A stretch of DNA of 64,000 bases from Mesorhizobium mediterraneum. GTDB lineage: Bacteria; Pseudomonadota; Alphaproteobacteria; Rhizobiales; Rhizobiaceae. Made by a program: the position numbers and the translations under genes. The stretch is taken from assembly GCF_002284565.1 (NCBI RefSeq), contig NZ_NPKI01000002.1, forward strand, positions 124,001 through 188,000, written 5' to 3'. Shown piece after piece: positions 1 to 9,195 of the stretch (position 1 is the first letter of the stretch; the number at the start of each line of letters is the position of its first letter). The notes under the pieces are model-generated. The model worked only from the letters and a program-made list of their open reading frames with translations. It was not told the origin of the DNA and did no database searches.

Positions 1-688
1 GGCCCTTGAGCTTCTCGCGGATCATCGCCATCAGCGCGATCTCGTAGCGGTCCTCGTAATTCTTCGGATCGAAGGTGGTTTCCTTCTGCTTGATCAGCGC
101 TTCGGCGAGCTGCAGCATTTCCGGGTCGGGCTTGCCGGCCGGGATGTTGCCAAAATATTCAGCCGTGCCGCGCACTTCATTCGGGTTCCTCAAGGTGCAG
201 ACGAACATGCCATTCTCGCGTGCGCCGATCATCACCACGCGCTCGCGGCTGGACAGCACCAGGCGGGCGATCGCCAGCTTGCCGGATTGGCGCATGGCCT
301 CGCGCAGCACCGCGAAGGTTTCCTCGGCCATCGCGCCATCGGGTGCCAGGTAATAGGGCGCGTCCTGATAGATCACGTCGACTTCGCCCTCGTCGACAAA
401 GGCCTCGATGTTCATCGTATGATTGGATTCGATGCGCACCGCGTCGAGATCGGTATCATCGATGATGATGTACTGCTTGTCCTCGTACTCGTAGCCCTTG
501 ACCAGGTCCGAGCGCTCGACCAGCCCGAGCTCGGGATCGACCGGCTTCATGTTGATGCGGTTGTGCGTCTTCTTGTGCAACTGGTTGAAGCTGATGCGCT
601 CGCTGGCACTGGTGGCCGGATAGAGCCGGACCGGACAGCTGACGAGGCTGAGCTTGAGGTAACCTTTCCAACTTGCCCTGGGCGCCAT
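1..688 (-). CDS. ku: Ku DNA-end-binding protein (NHEJ), 3' end outside window
   Basis: Ku forms a ring on broken DNA ends and recruits LigD in bacterial non-homologous end joining. The ATG at 688 follows a TAGGAGAG ribosome site. The visible 229 residues start MAPRASWKGYLKLSLVS, typical of the Ku beta-barrel core, and continue with TSASERISFNQLHKKTHNR. The C-terminal part lies beyond the left edge, so the gene is partial. It is on the same strand as ligD, 90 bp downstream, with a TTCGTCC-GGA-GGACGAA hairpin (735-751) between them. The family is clear. Rhizobia often carry several Ku paralogues, so which one this is cannot be told here. Confidence 0.95.
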   Translation of the reverse strand, partial: MAPRASWKGYLKLSLVSCPVRLYPATSASERISFNQLHKKTHNRINMKPVDPELGLVERSDLVKGYEYEDKQYIIIDDTDLDAVRIESNHTMNIEAFVDEGEVDVIYQDAPYYLAPDGAMAEETFAVLREAMRQSGKLAIARLVLSSRERVVMIGARENGMFVCTLRNPNEVRGTAEYFGNIPAGKPDPEMLQLAEALIKQKETTFDPKNYEDRYEIALMAMIREKLKG

Positions 689-778
689 GAATTCTCTCCT
701 ACGCGGCCGTGCACTGTCGAACTGTTTGCAGCGCTTCGTCCGGAGGACGAACGGTGCTGCGGAAATCCTACATCCCAC

Positions 779-3259
779 CTACAATACCGGCAAATCCCTA
801 GCGAAATCTTCCATGTCGGCCCAGGGATCGCCGGAGGTGGCCAGAAGGCCCGGCAGGGAAGAATAATTCAAATCCTGCGGAGCGTCGATGGATTCCAGAT
901 CGGACCAGCTCACCGGCGTCGAAGCCGGCAGGTTGGTGCGGGCGCGCAGCGAGTAAGGTGCCGCCGAAGTATGGCCGCGCGCATTGCGGTGATAGTCGAT
1001 GAATATGCGCCGCTTGCGGTTGTCCTTGCCCATGGTGGTGGTGAAGGTGTCGGGCGCGGAGACGGCCAATGCCGAGGAAATGGCGCTGGTCGCCTGGTGC
1101 AGCTTCTTCCAGTTCTGTTTTTGCGTCACCGGCACGGTGATATGGATGCCCTTGCCGCCCGAGGTTTTCGCGAACGGCACTAGCCCCATCGCCTCCAGCT
1201 CGCCCTTGATATGCACTGCCGCCTCGACCACCTCGCGCCAGGCGATGCCCTCGCCCGGATCGAGGTCGAAAACGATCAGGTCGGGCTTGTCGAGCCGCGT
1301 GCGGTGGGTGCCCCAGGTGTGGAACTCGACGACGCCGAACTGCGCCAGCGCCAGATAGCCCTTGGCGCCCTCGACCGACAGATAGGACTTGGTCTCGCCC
1401 TCGGAATTGGTCGCCTCGAATGTGACGACCGAAGGCGGCATGCCGGTGAAGGCATGGCGCTGGAAGAAACAGTCCTGCGGCTTGCCGGTCGGGCAGCGCA
1501 CCAGCGACACCGGGCGGCCGAGAATATGCGGCAGCATGAAGTCGCCGACCAGCGCGTAGTAGACGGCGATATCGAGCTTGGTCGGTCCGGTCTTGCCGAA
1601 TAGCCGCCGCGTCGGGTTGGTCACCCAGATCGTTGCAAGGTCGGCCTCGGCGATCAGCCGCTTGCGCTTGGCCGACACCGGCGTCGACAGGCCGACATCC
1701 CTGAGCCCGCGGAACACGGCATGGCGCAGCGCATTGTCTGCCGTGCGGTTGGCATAGTGGATGCGGGCCGACAGCAGCGGCCGCACCCATTTCATCTCGC
1801 GCATGATCTCGCGCGGAACCCCTTCGGGCGCCGACGCACCGGTGCGCAGCGGCTCCAGCCGGGCCAACAATTCGCCTGCTGTCGCGGCATCGAAGCCGGT
1901 GCCGACCTTGCCGCGATAATGCAATTCGCCGTCCTCGAATTCGGCCATGCCGAGCGCCGCCAGCCCCTCGGCCGCGTCGGAGGTGGTGTAGCCGGCGATG
2001 ACGAAGTCGCCGGTTTTGAGCGCCTTGGTCTTGGTCCAGGTCTTGGTGCGGCCGCTCTGGTAGGTTGCCGTGGCGCGTTTCGAGACGACGCCTTCCAGCC
2101 CCAGTTCGGAGGCCTGGTCATAGAGCCCCTGCCCGTCGCCTTCGACATGATCGCTGAACTGGATGGCGGAGTTGGCACCGAGGCCGGACAGCAACTGCGA
2201 CAGCAACGCCTTGCGCCGGCCGAGCGGCGCTTTTCTCAGGTCCCATCCGTCGAGGTACAAAAGGTCGAAGGCATAGAAGTGGAGCTTGTTGCCGGCGCCT
2301 TCGGCCAGCGCGTCCTGCAAAAGGGCAAAGCGGCTGATGCCCTTGGCGTCGACCACGACGATCTCACCGTCGATAACAGCCTCGCGACAGGGCAGCCTGG
2401 CGAAGGCATGCGGCAGGTCGCCATAGCGCTTGGTCCAATCGATGCCGGCGCGGGTGATCAGCCGCACCTCACCCTTAGCCAGATGCGCCATGGTGCGGTA
2501 GCCGTCGAACTTGATCTCGTGCAGCCAGACTTCGCGCGTTTTTTCCGCGGGGTGTTCACTGCCCGGAGGCTTCGGAACCTGCGTCGCCAGCTGTGGCTCG
2601 ATGCGGGCGGGCGCCGGCGCCTTGACGGCGCCCGGCAAAGCGCCGGGCTTCAGCACGACCGGTTTCGCAGGCCTTGCGGCAGGCTTCGGCGTTGCCACCA
2701 GCTCCTCGATGCGCCGTCCCGATTTGACGCTTTCCGGCCGGGCTTCCAGTATGTCGAGCTTGGCGTCGGCGGCGAGGTCGCGCTCCTTGAACAGCAGCCA
2801 GTTCTTTTTGCCCTCATCCTCACTAGGCTTCGGTTTCAGCCGCGCTAGCATCCAACCGCCATTCAGCTTCTCGCCGGCCAGTCGGAACTTGAAGGAACCG
2901 GTGCGCAAACTCTTTTCGACGTCGTCCATCGGCGCCCAGACGCCGGTGTCCCAGACGATCATCGGCCCGCCGCCATATTCGCCCTCGGGAATGACGCCTT
3001 CGAAGTCGATATATTCGAGCGGATGGTCCTCGGTCTCGACCGCCAACCGCTTGTCGGCGGGATTGAGCGACGGGCCGCGAGGCACCGCCCAGCTCTTCAG
3101 CACATCGCCGACTTGCAAACGCAAATCATAGTGGTCGGCGGTGGCGTGATGCTTGTGCACGACGAAGCGGTTGCCTTCTCCGGCAACCAGCCCGCCAACG
3201 GGCTCCGGCGTCTTGCTGAATTCGCGCTTGGCGCGATAGGCCTTGAGCTTCGACGTCAT
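779..3259 (-). CDS. ligD: ATP-dependent DNA ligase LigD (phosphoesterase-ligase-polymerase)
   Basis: Multifunctional NHEJ ligase that trims, fills and seals Ku-bound ends. From the chosen start (MTSKLKAYRAKREF, 826 residues) the order is: 3'-phosphoesterase domain at about 30-150 with HHATADHYDLR; adenylation/ligase domain at about 225-520 with the nucleotidyl lysine in EIKFDGYR (near 250); polymerase/primase domain at about 545-826 with the DLDPGEG metal site and KTSGGKGIH. A Pro/Ala-rich linker precedes the ligase domain. All three activities appear intact. An upstream in-frame start at 3313 would add 18 residues that do not look like the family, so 3259 is preferred. Probably co-transcribed with ku. 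Confidence 0.96.
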   Translation of the reverse strand: MTSKLKAYRAKREFSKTPEPVGGLVAGEGNRFVVHKHHATADHYDLRLQVGDVLKSWAVPRGPSLNPADKRLAVETEDHPLEYIDFEGVIPEGEYGGGPMIVWDTGVWAPMDDVEKSLRTGSFKFRLAGEKLNGGWMLARLKPKPSEDEGKKNWLLFKERDLAADAKLDILEARPESVKSGRRIEELVATPKPAARPAKPVVLKPGALPGAVKAPAPARIEPQLATQVPKPPGSEHPAEKTREVWLHEIKFDGYRTMAHLAKGEVRLITRAGIDWTKRYGDLPHAFARLPCREAVIDGEIVVVDAKGISRFALLQDALAEGAGNKLHFYAFDLLYLDGWDLRKAPLGRRKALLSQLLSGLGANSAIQFSDHVEGDGQGLYDQASELGLEGVVSKRATATYQSGRTKTWTKTKALKTGDFVIAGYTTSDAAEGLAALGMAEFEDGELHYRGKVGTGFDAATAGELLARLEPLRTGASAPEGVPREIMREMKWVRPLLSARIHYANRTADNALRHAVFRGLRDVGLSTPVSAKRKRLIAEADLATIWVTNPTRRLFGKTGPTKLDIAVYYALVGDFMLPHILGRPVSLVRCPTGKPQDCFFQRHAFTGMPPSVVTFEATNSEGETKSYLSVEGAKGYLALAQFGVVEFHTWGTHRTRLDKPDLIVFDLDPGEGIAWREVVEAAVHIKGELEAMGLVPFAKTSGGKGIHITVPVTQKQNWKKLHQATSAISSALAVSAPDTFTTTMGKDNRKRRIFIDYHRNARGHTSAAPYSLRARTNLPASTPVSWSDLESIDAPQDLNYSSLPGLLATSGDPWADMEDFARDLPVL

Positions 3260-3368
3260 ATGCGCATGCCAAGCGGGATGCGTCGGCCGCGTAAAAACAA
3301 CGGCTTGACCCACATCACATGAATCATTTTGTCAGCATGTGGCGGGCCGATGTCGTGCCTCACACAGC

Positions 3369-3593
3369 TCAATCGTCAGTGGCCGGCGTCAATTCGAGCT
3401 CGGCCGGCGACAGACCCTGCTGAAGCTGGCTCAGCCGGAATTCGTCGACCCAGTAGGCCTCGCCGTCAACGAGGACACGCGCCTTGTAGGCGCCGGCGGA
3501 AAAGCTCTGTGCGGTGATGTAGACCTTGTGGCGGTCGAGAGCCTTGCGCACCGCGGCGCGCTTGGATTTCTGGCTGGTGACGGAACTGGCCAT
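3369..3593 (-). CDS. conserved-looking small protein, function unknown
   Basis: A 74-residue protein starting MASSVTSQKSKRAAVRKALD. The N-terminus is basic and soluble, followed by a segment containing KARVLVDGEAYWVDEFRLSQL that looks like a small beta-rich fold. No signal peptide or membrane segment is visible. An in-frame start five codons upstream (3608) is possible. It sits upstream of ligD on the same strand with a 109-bp gap to the ligD start, so it may share its transcript. No family is recognised and no function is proposed. Confidence 0.55.
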   Translation of the reverse strand: MASSVTSQKSKRAAVRKALDRHKVYITAQSFSAGAYKARVLVDGEAYWVDEFRLSQLQQGLSPAELELTPATDD

Positions 3594-3790
3594 AACTCGC
3601 TCACACACGCTGCCGCAGGAAAAACACGGCTGGTATAAGGATGGCCGAGACCGGCTGTCGTGTCAATTTGGGATGATCAGGCCACCTTTTTCGCCCAGCC
3701 AGCCTGGGAGCGTCAGCTTTCGAAGCCGCTGCCGCATGACATTGGGCAAGCTGCGCCGGGGCGAGAGCCACCCGGCACTACTCACATCCA

Positions 3791-4891
3791 CTATCCGATA
3801 CCGCCCACCAATTCCTCCGCCCTGGCTATGACGGCCGCCTGATGCGGCTGCAGGGGCTGGCCGGCGTAGCCTTCGAAGACCGGCAGGAAAGGATCATCGA
3901 TATCAGTCCTGATGCCGGACAATTGCTCCATCACCGCCAGGCCGCAATAGGGCACGTAGGAAGCCGAATAGCCGCCTTCATGCGACATCATCAGCCGCCC
4001 GCCGCAGAGATCGTCGGCCGCCTGCATCAGCAGCCGCGTCATTTCGCGGTAGCTGCCGCTGTGCAGCATCATGCGCCCCAGCGGATCGGCCGCCGAGGCA
4101 TCGAAGCCCGATGGCACGACGATGAGATCGGGCTTATAGCGAGTGAGCGCCGGCAGCACGATGCGGTCGAATACCGACATGTAAGCGCCGTGGCCGCATC
4201 CGGCCGGCAGCGGCACGTTGATGTTGTAGCCTTCGCCCCTGCCCTCGCCGCGTTCCCTATGAAAGCCGCTATCAGGCGGATAGAGCCCGTCCTGGTGGAT
4301 CGAGATCGTCAGCACCGACGGATCCGAATAGAAGGCCGACTGGGTGCCGTTGCCGTGATGGACGTCCCAGTCGACGGTGGCTACCCGCTCAAAGCCGTGT
4401 TTGGCCCGGTTCTTCAGGATGGCGACTGGAACATTGCCGAACAGGCAAAAGCCCAGGCCTTGCGCGCGCTCGGCATGATGACCGGGCGGGCGCACCAGCG
4501 CGTAGCCATTGTCGATATCGCCGCTCAGCACCGCATCCATCACCGCAGCGGTGCCGCCAGCCGCCAGGCAGGCGATCTCGTAACTGCCGTGACCGAAGGG
4601 GGTGAGATAGCTCGCATCGCCGCCGCGCTCGTCGCTGAGCGTCTTGATGCGGCGGATGTAGTCACGATCGTGAAACAGGGCGAGATCGTCCTCGCTCACC
4701 GCGACCGAGGCGATCTTCGACAGCTTTTCGGTGAGGCCTGAAACCTCCATGAGGTTGCGGAACCGGCGTTTGGTCGCGGCATTCTCGGCATGCTCGCCCG
4801 GTTCGATGGTCAGGCTCGGCTGAAAGAACTGCGCGGCGTTCCCAGTCTCGTGCCAGAGATAGAGTTCATGGAAGTTCCAACCCGTCGCCAT
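3791..4891 (-). CDS. histone deacetylase / acetylpolyamine amidohydrolase family protein
   Basis: A 366-residue zinc amidohydrolase of the class II HDAC-like superfamily; bacterial members remove acetyl groups from polyamines or other N-acyl amines. Visible motifs: RPPGHHAERAQGLGFC (catalytic His pair), VDWDVHHGNGTQ (zinc ligands Asp and His), VPSGFDASAADPLGRM (third ligand Asp) and the HEGGYS Tyr loop. Start ATG 4891 is supported by GGGAGGA just upstream, inside the end of the GMC oxidoreductase gene (8-bp gap). It is the last gene of the amidase-Liv-GMC operon, which suggests a small acylated amine substrate rather than a protein. That substrate is inference. Confidence 0.88.
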   Translation of the reverse strand: MATGWNFHELYLWHETGNAAQFFQPSLTIEPGEHAENAATKRRFRNLMEVSGLTEKLSKIASVAVSEDDLALFHDRDYIRRIKTLSDERGGDASYLTPFGHGSYEIACLAAGGTAAVMDAVLSGDIDNGYALVRPPGHHAERAQGLGFCLFGNVPVAILKNRAKHGFERVATVDWDVHHGNGTQSAFYSDPSVLTISIHQDGLYPPDSGFHRERGEGRGEGYNINVPLPAGCGHGAYMSVFDRIVLPALTRYKPDLIVVPSGFDASAADPLGRMMLHSGSYREMTRLLMQAADDLCGGRLMMSHEGGYSASYVPYCGLAVMEQLSGIRTDIDDPFLPVFEGYAGQPLQPHQAAVIARAEELVGGIG

Positions 4892-4899
4892 GTTGTTTC

Positions 4900-6483
4900 T
4901 TATCCTCCCAGGATCATCGATGCGGCGCGTTCGGCGATCATGATCGTCGGCGCATTGGTGTTGCCGGAAACCATCTTTGGAAAGACCGAGGCGTCGGCGA
5001 TGCAAAGCCCGTCCAGCCCATGCACCTTCATCGACGCGGGATCGACGACGGCCATCGCGTCGGTGCCCATGCGGCAGGTGCTGGTCGGGTGGTAGAGCGT
5101 CGTGCAGTGACCACGAATGTACTCGGCGATCTCGGCATCGCTTTCGCATTCGGCGCTTGGCGTGATTTCGCCGACCAGCATTTCTTTGAGTGGCGACTCC
5201 GCCGCGATCCGGCGGCTGATGCGAATGCCCTCTACCAGCGTGGCGATATCCGATCCGTCCTCGTCGCTGGCGAAGTAACGCGGGTCGATCGCCGGATATT
5301 CGATGGGATTGGCCGAGCGCAGGCGGATCTCGCCGCGGCTGTCAGGCCGCTGCAGCGTGGTGTGCAGCGTGATGCCGGGCTTCGACGACAGGAACCGCAC
5401 ATAGTCGCGATGCGGGCTGATGGCGCCGTAAAGCTGAAGGTCCGGTTCGACATCCGGTCGGCTCCTGACGAAGCCGCCGGCCGCCACCCAGGGTGAGGAG
5501 CGCGGGCCGCTGCGCGATGTCTGCCACTCCGCAAAATCCCGCTGCAGCGTCTCGTCGGTCCAGGCGCCGACGCCGATCTTGTCCTTGGTGTAGAAGGTGA
5601 TCGGAATGTTGATATGGTCCTGCAGATCCTTGCCGACGCCCGGCAGATCGTGGACGGGATCGACGCCGACGCTCCTGAGTTCGTCGGCCGGGCCGATGCC
5701 GGAAAGCAGCATCAGCTGGCAGCTGCCGATCGAGCCCGACGACAGCACCACCTCGCTCTCGGCAAAGGCAGTCTCCGGCACGCCGTTGACCAGATAGCGG
5801 ATGCCTTTGGCCCGGCCCTTCTCGACGATCAGGCCCGTCGCCAGCACCCCGGTTTTCACCGTGAGGTTGGGACGTTGCCGCGCCGGGCGCAGATAAGCCT
5901 TGCCTGTGCCCCAGCGTTCGCCGTTCTTGATGGTGAACTGGAAGAGGCCGACGCCTTCCTGCTCGACGCCGTTGAAATCGCGGTTGTGCTGGTAGCCGGC
6001 GGCCTTGCAGGCCTCGATCCAGGCGAGCTCGTTGGGATCGACATGCCCGACATTGCCGATATGCAGCGGCCCATTGGCGCCGTGCAGCGGATCGTTGCCA
6101 AGCTCGGCATTGCTTTCGCAGGCCTTGAACACCGGCAGCACGTCGCTCCAGGCCCAGCCCGGGCAGCCCATGGCGGCCCAGCCATCGTAGTCGGACGGCA
6201 GGCCGCGAATATAGATCATCGCGTTCAGCGCGCCGGAACCGCCGATCATCTTGCCGCGCGGCCAGAACACCCGCCTGCCGCGGCAGCCGACCTGCGGCTC
6301 GGTGTAATAGCCCCAATCGACGGCGGTATTGAACATGGTCGGCCAGTCCGACGGCACGTCCGAGGCGAGCGGCGCTTCGCGTCCCGCCTCCAGCAGTAGC
6401 ACCTTGCGGGCAGGATCGGCGCTGAGCCGGTTTGCCAGCACGCAGCCGGCCGAGCCGGCACCCACTATGATCGTGTCGAACAT
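4900..6483 (-). CDS. GMC-family FAD-dependent oxidoreductase (choline dehydrogenase-like)
   Basis: A 527-residue glucose-methanol-choline oxidoreductase oxidising an alcohol, probably to an aldehyde or acid. The N-terminus MFDTIIVGAGSAGCVLANRL is the FAD-binding GxGxxG fold. PRGKMIGGSGALNAMIYIRG is the first GMC signature, and SSGSIGSCQLMLLSGIGP the second. The C-terminal active site is seen in YHPTSTCRMG (His) and SGNTNAPT (Asn). Start 6483 gives the usual N-terminus; a 14-residue upstream extension is in frame but unlikely. It lies 10 bp after livM and 8 bp before the HDAC-like gene, so it is firmly in the operon. Its alcohol substrate is unknown. Confidence 0.92.
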   Translation of the reverse strand: MFDTIIVGAGSAGCVLANRLSADPARKVLLLEAGREAPLASDVPSDWPTMFNTAVDWGYYTEPQVGCRGRRVFWPRGKMIGGSGALNAMIYIRGLPSDYDGWAAMGCPGWAWSDVLPVFKACESNAELGNDPLHGANGPLHIGNVGHVDPNELAWIEACKAAGYQHNRDFNGVEQEGVGLFQFTIKNGERWGTGKAYLRPARQRPNLTVKTGVLATGLIVEKGRAKGIRYLVNGVPETAFAESEVVLSSGSIGSCQLMLLSGIGPADELRSVGVDPVHDLPGVGKDLQDHINIPITFYTKDKIGVGAWTDETLQRDFAEWQTSRSGPRSSPWVAAGGFVRSRPDVEPDLQLYGAISPHRDYVRFLSSKPGITLHTTLQRPDSRGEIRLRSANPIEYPAIDPRYFASDEDGSDIATLVEGIRISRRIAAESPLKEMLVGEITPSAECESDAEIAEYIRGHCTTLYHPTSTCRMGTDAMAVVDPASMKVHGLDGLCIADASVFPKMVSGNTNAPTIMIAERAASMILGG

Positions 6484-6493
6484 CGTCGGTCTC

Positions 6494-7567
6494 TCATTTT
6501 CCGGCCGCAGCCGGGCTTTGCACAATGTTGCTCATTACTGGCTTGCTGTTCGTTGGGCCGCTGCGCTTGCGCGTCAGCCAGCGGACAAGATCGCCAAAGC
6601 GGCCGACCAGCCCCTTCGGCATCAGCACCACCGACAGGGCGATGATCAGGCCGAGGCCGAGCGTGCGGAACTCGCCGCTCTCGCGCATCAGCTCGTCGGC
6701 CAGGACCAGCACCACGGTGCCGACAAGCGGTCCCCAGAACGTGCCGACACCGCCGACCACGACGATGGCGATGATGAACATCAGCTGCGACATCGACAGC
6801 ACACCGGGGCCGATCGCCTGGAAATGCGCGGCATAGAAGCCGCCGGCCAGCCCGGTGAAGAAAGCGGAAATCCCGAAGACCAGAAGCTGCGCCTGGAAGC
6901 GGTTGACGCCGCGCGCCACCGCATAGCCGGGATTGTCCTTCAGCGCCCGGAAGGCGAGGCCGATCGGGCTTTTAACGATCGCGTAGGTGAAGACCATGGT
7001 GATGCCGAACAGCACCGCAATGATCGCATAGTTGCCGACCAGCCACTGCGCTCTCAGCAAGGCCCTGGTGCCAAGATCGCCGAACCGGGCAAAGCCGACG
7101 GCGCCGCCGGTGAACTGGCGGCAGACCGAGCCAACCATGACGAAGCACTCGGTGTCGGTGACGATCAGCAGATACATCGTCTGGGCAATCGCTAGGGTCA
7201 GCAGCGCCACATAGACGCCAGTCAGCCGCAGGCAGGCCAGGCCAACGACGAGCGAGAACAGCACGGCGCCGAGCGCGCCGGGCACAAGGGCCGCCCAGAC
7301 GTTCCAGCCGAAATAGAAGCAGAGCATCGCCGTCGCGTAGCCGCCGAAGGCGAAGATCGCCATTTGCGCCAGCGAGAAGATGCCGGAGAAGCCGAACAAA
7401 AGGTTCCACTGCGATGCGATCGTTGCATAAAACAGCGCCAGCACGATCTGGCCGAGAATGTAGCGGCTGTCGATCATGAAGGGCAGCGCAACCGCCGCAG
7501 CGATCAGCACCAGGCTGATGGCAAGATCGGTTTTGGCTGACCGCGACATGGATCTGGTATCTGTCAT
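6494..7567 (-). CDS. livM: branched-chain amino acid/amide-type ABC transporter permease (LivM-like)
   Basis: Inner-membrane permease of a HAAT-type importer, 357 residues with about ten hydrophobic segments. It carries the family sequences LLFGFSGIFSLAQMAIFAFGG in the N-terminal half and the EAA-like loop FRALKDNPGYAVARGVN. Its partner LivH ends 7 bp upstream and the GMC gene begins 10 bp downstream. The last 30 or so residues (LTRKRSGPTNSKPVMSNIV) are polar and cytoplasmic, somewhat longer than usual. The family covers importers for branched-chain amino acids, urea, short amides and aromatic acids, so the symbol denotes family only. Confidence 0.92.
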   Translation of the reverse strand: MTDTRSMSRSAKTDLAISLVLIAAAVALPFMIDSRYILGQIVLALFYATIASQWNLLFGFSGIFSLAQMAIFAFGGYATAMLCFYFGWNVWAALVPGALGAVLFSLVVGLACLRLTGVYVALLTLAIAQTMYLLIVTDTECFVMVGSVCRQFTGGAVGFARFGDLGTRALLRAQWLVGNYAIIAVLFGITMVFTYAIVKSPIGLAFRALKDNPGYAVARGVNRFQAQLLVFGISAFFTGLAGGFYAAHFQAIGPGVLSMSQLMFIIAIVVVGGVGTFWGPLVGTVVLVLADELMRESGEFRTLGLGLIIALSVVLMPKGLVGRFGDLVRWLTRKRSGPTNSKPVMSNIVQSPAAAGK

Positions 7568-7574
7568 GATGCCC

Positions 7575-8462
7575 TCACATGCGCCGGATTTCGGCGCGGC
7601 CGAAGAGGCCGGACGGTCGCCAGATCAGCACGGCAATGACCACGAACAGCAGCGACGGAAAGCCCCAGCGGGCGCCAAGCGCGTACTGGACGAAGGATTC
7701 GAGCAGCGCCAGGCCAAGCGCGGCGGCGACGGCGCCCGGCAGATTGCCGAGGCCGGCGACGACGCACATGATGAAGGCTTTCAGCATCGGATCGTTGCCG
7801 AGCGGCGGTGACAATTGCGTCATCGACGATACCATCACGCCGCAGATGCCGGCGAGCGCGCCGGACAGCATCAGCACCTGCAGATAGACGCGGTTGACGG
7901 CGACGCCCATGAGCTGGGCCGCATCGCGGTTCTGCGCCGTCGCCCGGATCGCCCGGCCCATCCGCGTGCGGCCGAGCGCCAGCGAGACCACCACCATCAT
8001 GACGACGACGACCGCGATGATCAAAAGGTTTTGCCACGGCAGCGTCAGCGGCCCGAGGCGGAAGGCGCCGGTAATCGAGACCGGCTGCTTCAGCGGCTGT
8101 CCGCCATACGTCAGCAGGATGGCATTCTCCAGCGCAATACCGATGCCGACCGTGGCGATCATGACGTTGGCTTCGAATGTCGACTTGTCGTTCTTCAGGA
8201 GATTGCGAACGATCGCAAAATAAAGGATCGCACCGGCCGCGGCGCCCACGAGAATGGCGCCGGCAAAGCCGATAGCGATCGGCAGGCCGAGCGAGGTGAT
8301 CACCGTGAAGGCGACATAGCCGCCAAGCGTCAGCATCGCCGCATGGGCCATGTTGAGCATGCCCATCGAGCCCCAGACCAGCGACAGCCCGACCGTCGCC
8401 AGGGCATAGAGCGCGCCGGACGTGAAGCCGGCGACAAGAATGGCCATGAGAACGTCGGTCAT
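7575..8462 (-). CDS. livH: branched-chain amino acid/amide-type ABC transporter permease (LivH-like)
   Basis: Second permease of the HAAT-type importer, 295 residues. The N-terminus GFTSGALYALATVGLSLVWG and the following GMLNMAHAAMLTLGGY are diagnostic for LivH. The coupling loop is GRTRMGRAIRATAQNRDAAQ. Start ATG 8462 is chosen because GGAGG lies eight bases upstream; a TTG five codons earlier would overlap that ribosome site. Only 4 bp separate it from the livF stop. It should pair with LivM to form the membrane channel. Confidence 0.93.
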   Translation of the reverse strand: MTDVLMAILVAGFTSGALYALATVGLSLVWGSMGMLNMAHAAMLTLGGYVAFTVITSLGLPIAIGFAGAILVGAAAGAILYFAIVRNLLKNDKSTFEANVMIATVGIGIALENAILLTYGGQPLKQPVSITGAFRLGPLTLPWQNLLIIAVVVVMMVVVSLALGRTRMGRAIRATAQNRDAAQLMGVAVNRVYLQVLMLSGALAGICGVMVSSMTQLSPPLGNDPMLKAFIMCVVAGLGNLPGAVAAALGLALLESFVQYALGARWGFPSLLFVVIAVLIWRPSGLFGRAEIRRM

Positions 8463-8466
8463 GGCG

Positions 8467-9195
8467 TCAGCCTCCAAGATAGGTTGCGAGGAGCTCGTCT
8501 CGCGCCATCAGTTCGGCGGGCTTGCCCGACCAGACAATAGCGCCGTCGTCGAGCAGATGCAGGCGGTCGGCGAGGTCCTCGACCCGCGCCGGGTTCTCCT
8601 CGACGAGGAGGATCGTCCGGCCGGCTTTGCTCAGTTCGGCAATGACGCCGTAGACCTGATCGATGATCAGCGGCGCCAGGCCGAGCGACGGCTCGTCGAT
8701 CAACAGGATGCGCCCGCCCATCATCAGGCCGCGGCCGATGCCGGCCATGCGCCGTTCGCCGCCGGACAGGCTCGAGGCGACCTGGTCGCGGCGGTCGGCG
8801 AGCTTCGGCAAAAGCGTGTAGACCTCGTCCAGCCGGCGCTTGATCTCGGCCTTGTCCGGCGCCAGATAGGCGCCCATCAGCAGGTTTTCGAGCACGCTCA
8901 TCTGCGCAAACAGCATGTCGCCCTGCGGCACGTGGGCGACGCCCAGCATCGCCGTTTCGTGTGGCTTTCCGGACAGGCGCTGGCCGTCGATGCTGATCTG
9001 CCCGCCGCGTAGCGGCACGAGGCCGGAGATCGTCTTGAGAAGCGTCGATTTGCCATGGCCGTTCGGGCCGACGACGGTGACGAATTCTCCGGCACGGACG
9101 GTCAGCGAAATGCCCTTGAGCACCTCAAGGCCGTCATAGCCGGAGACGATGGCGTCGAGCTGCAGGACGGGCGGTTTGGCGGCTGCGCTCGTCAT
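8467..9195 (-). CDS. livF: HAAT-type ABC transporter ATP-binding protein (LivF-like)
   Basis: Cytoplasmic ATPase of the importer, 242 residues. Walker A is GPNGHGKST, the ABC signature LSGGERR, Walker B ILLIDEPSLGLAP, and the switch region LVEENPARVEDLADR, a LivF-type ending. It overlaps the stop of livG by four bases (ATGA), a sign of translational coupling, and is followed after 4 bp by livH. This subunit has a complete set of ATPase motifs, unlike LivG next door. Confidence 0.94.
   Translation of the reverse strand: MTSAAAKPPVLQLDAIVSGYDGLEVLKGISLTVRAGEFVTVVGPNGHGKSTLLKTISGLVPLRGGQISIDGQRLSGKPHETAMLGVAHVPQGDMLFAQMSVLENLLMGAYLAPDKAEIKRRLDEVYTLLPKLADRRDQVASSLSGGERRMAGIGRGLMMGGRILLIDEPSLGLAPLIIDQVYGVIAELSKAGRTILLVEENPARVEDLADRLHLLDDGAIVWSGKPAELMARDELLATYLGG

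Noticed and set aside
3660..3842. A 60-codon plus-strand frame at the end of the HDAC-like gene (MSIWDDQATFFAQPAWERQL)
   Set aside because: Composition is fair but it needs a non-ATG start with a poor ribosome site and overlaps the HDAC-like gene antisense; no family.
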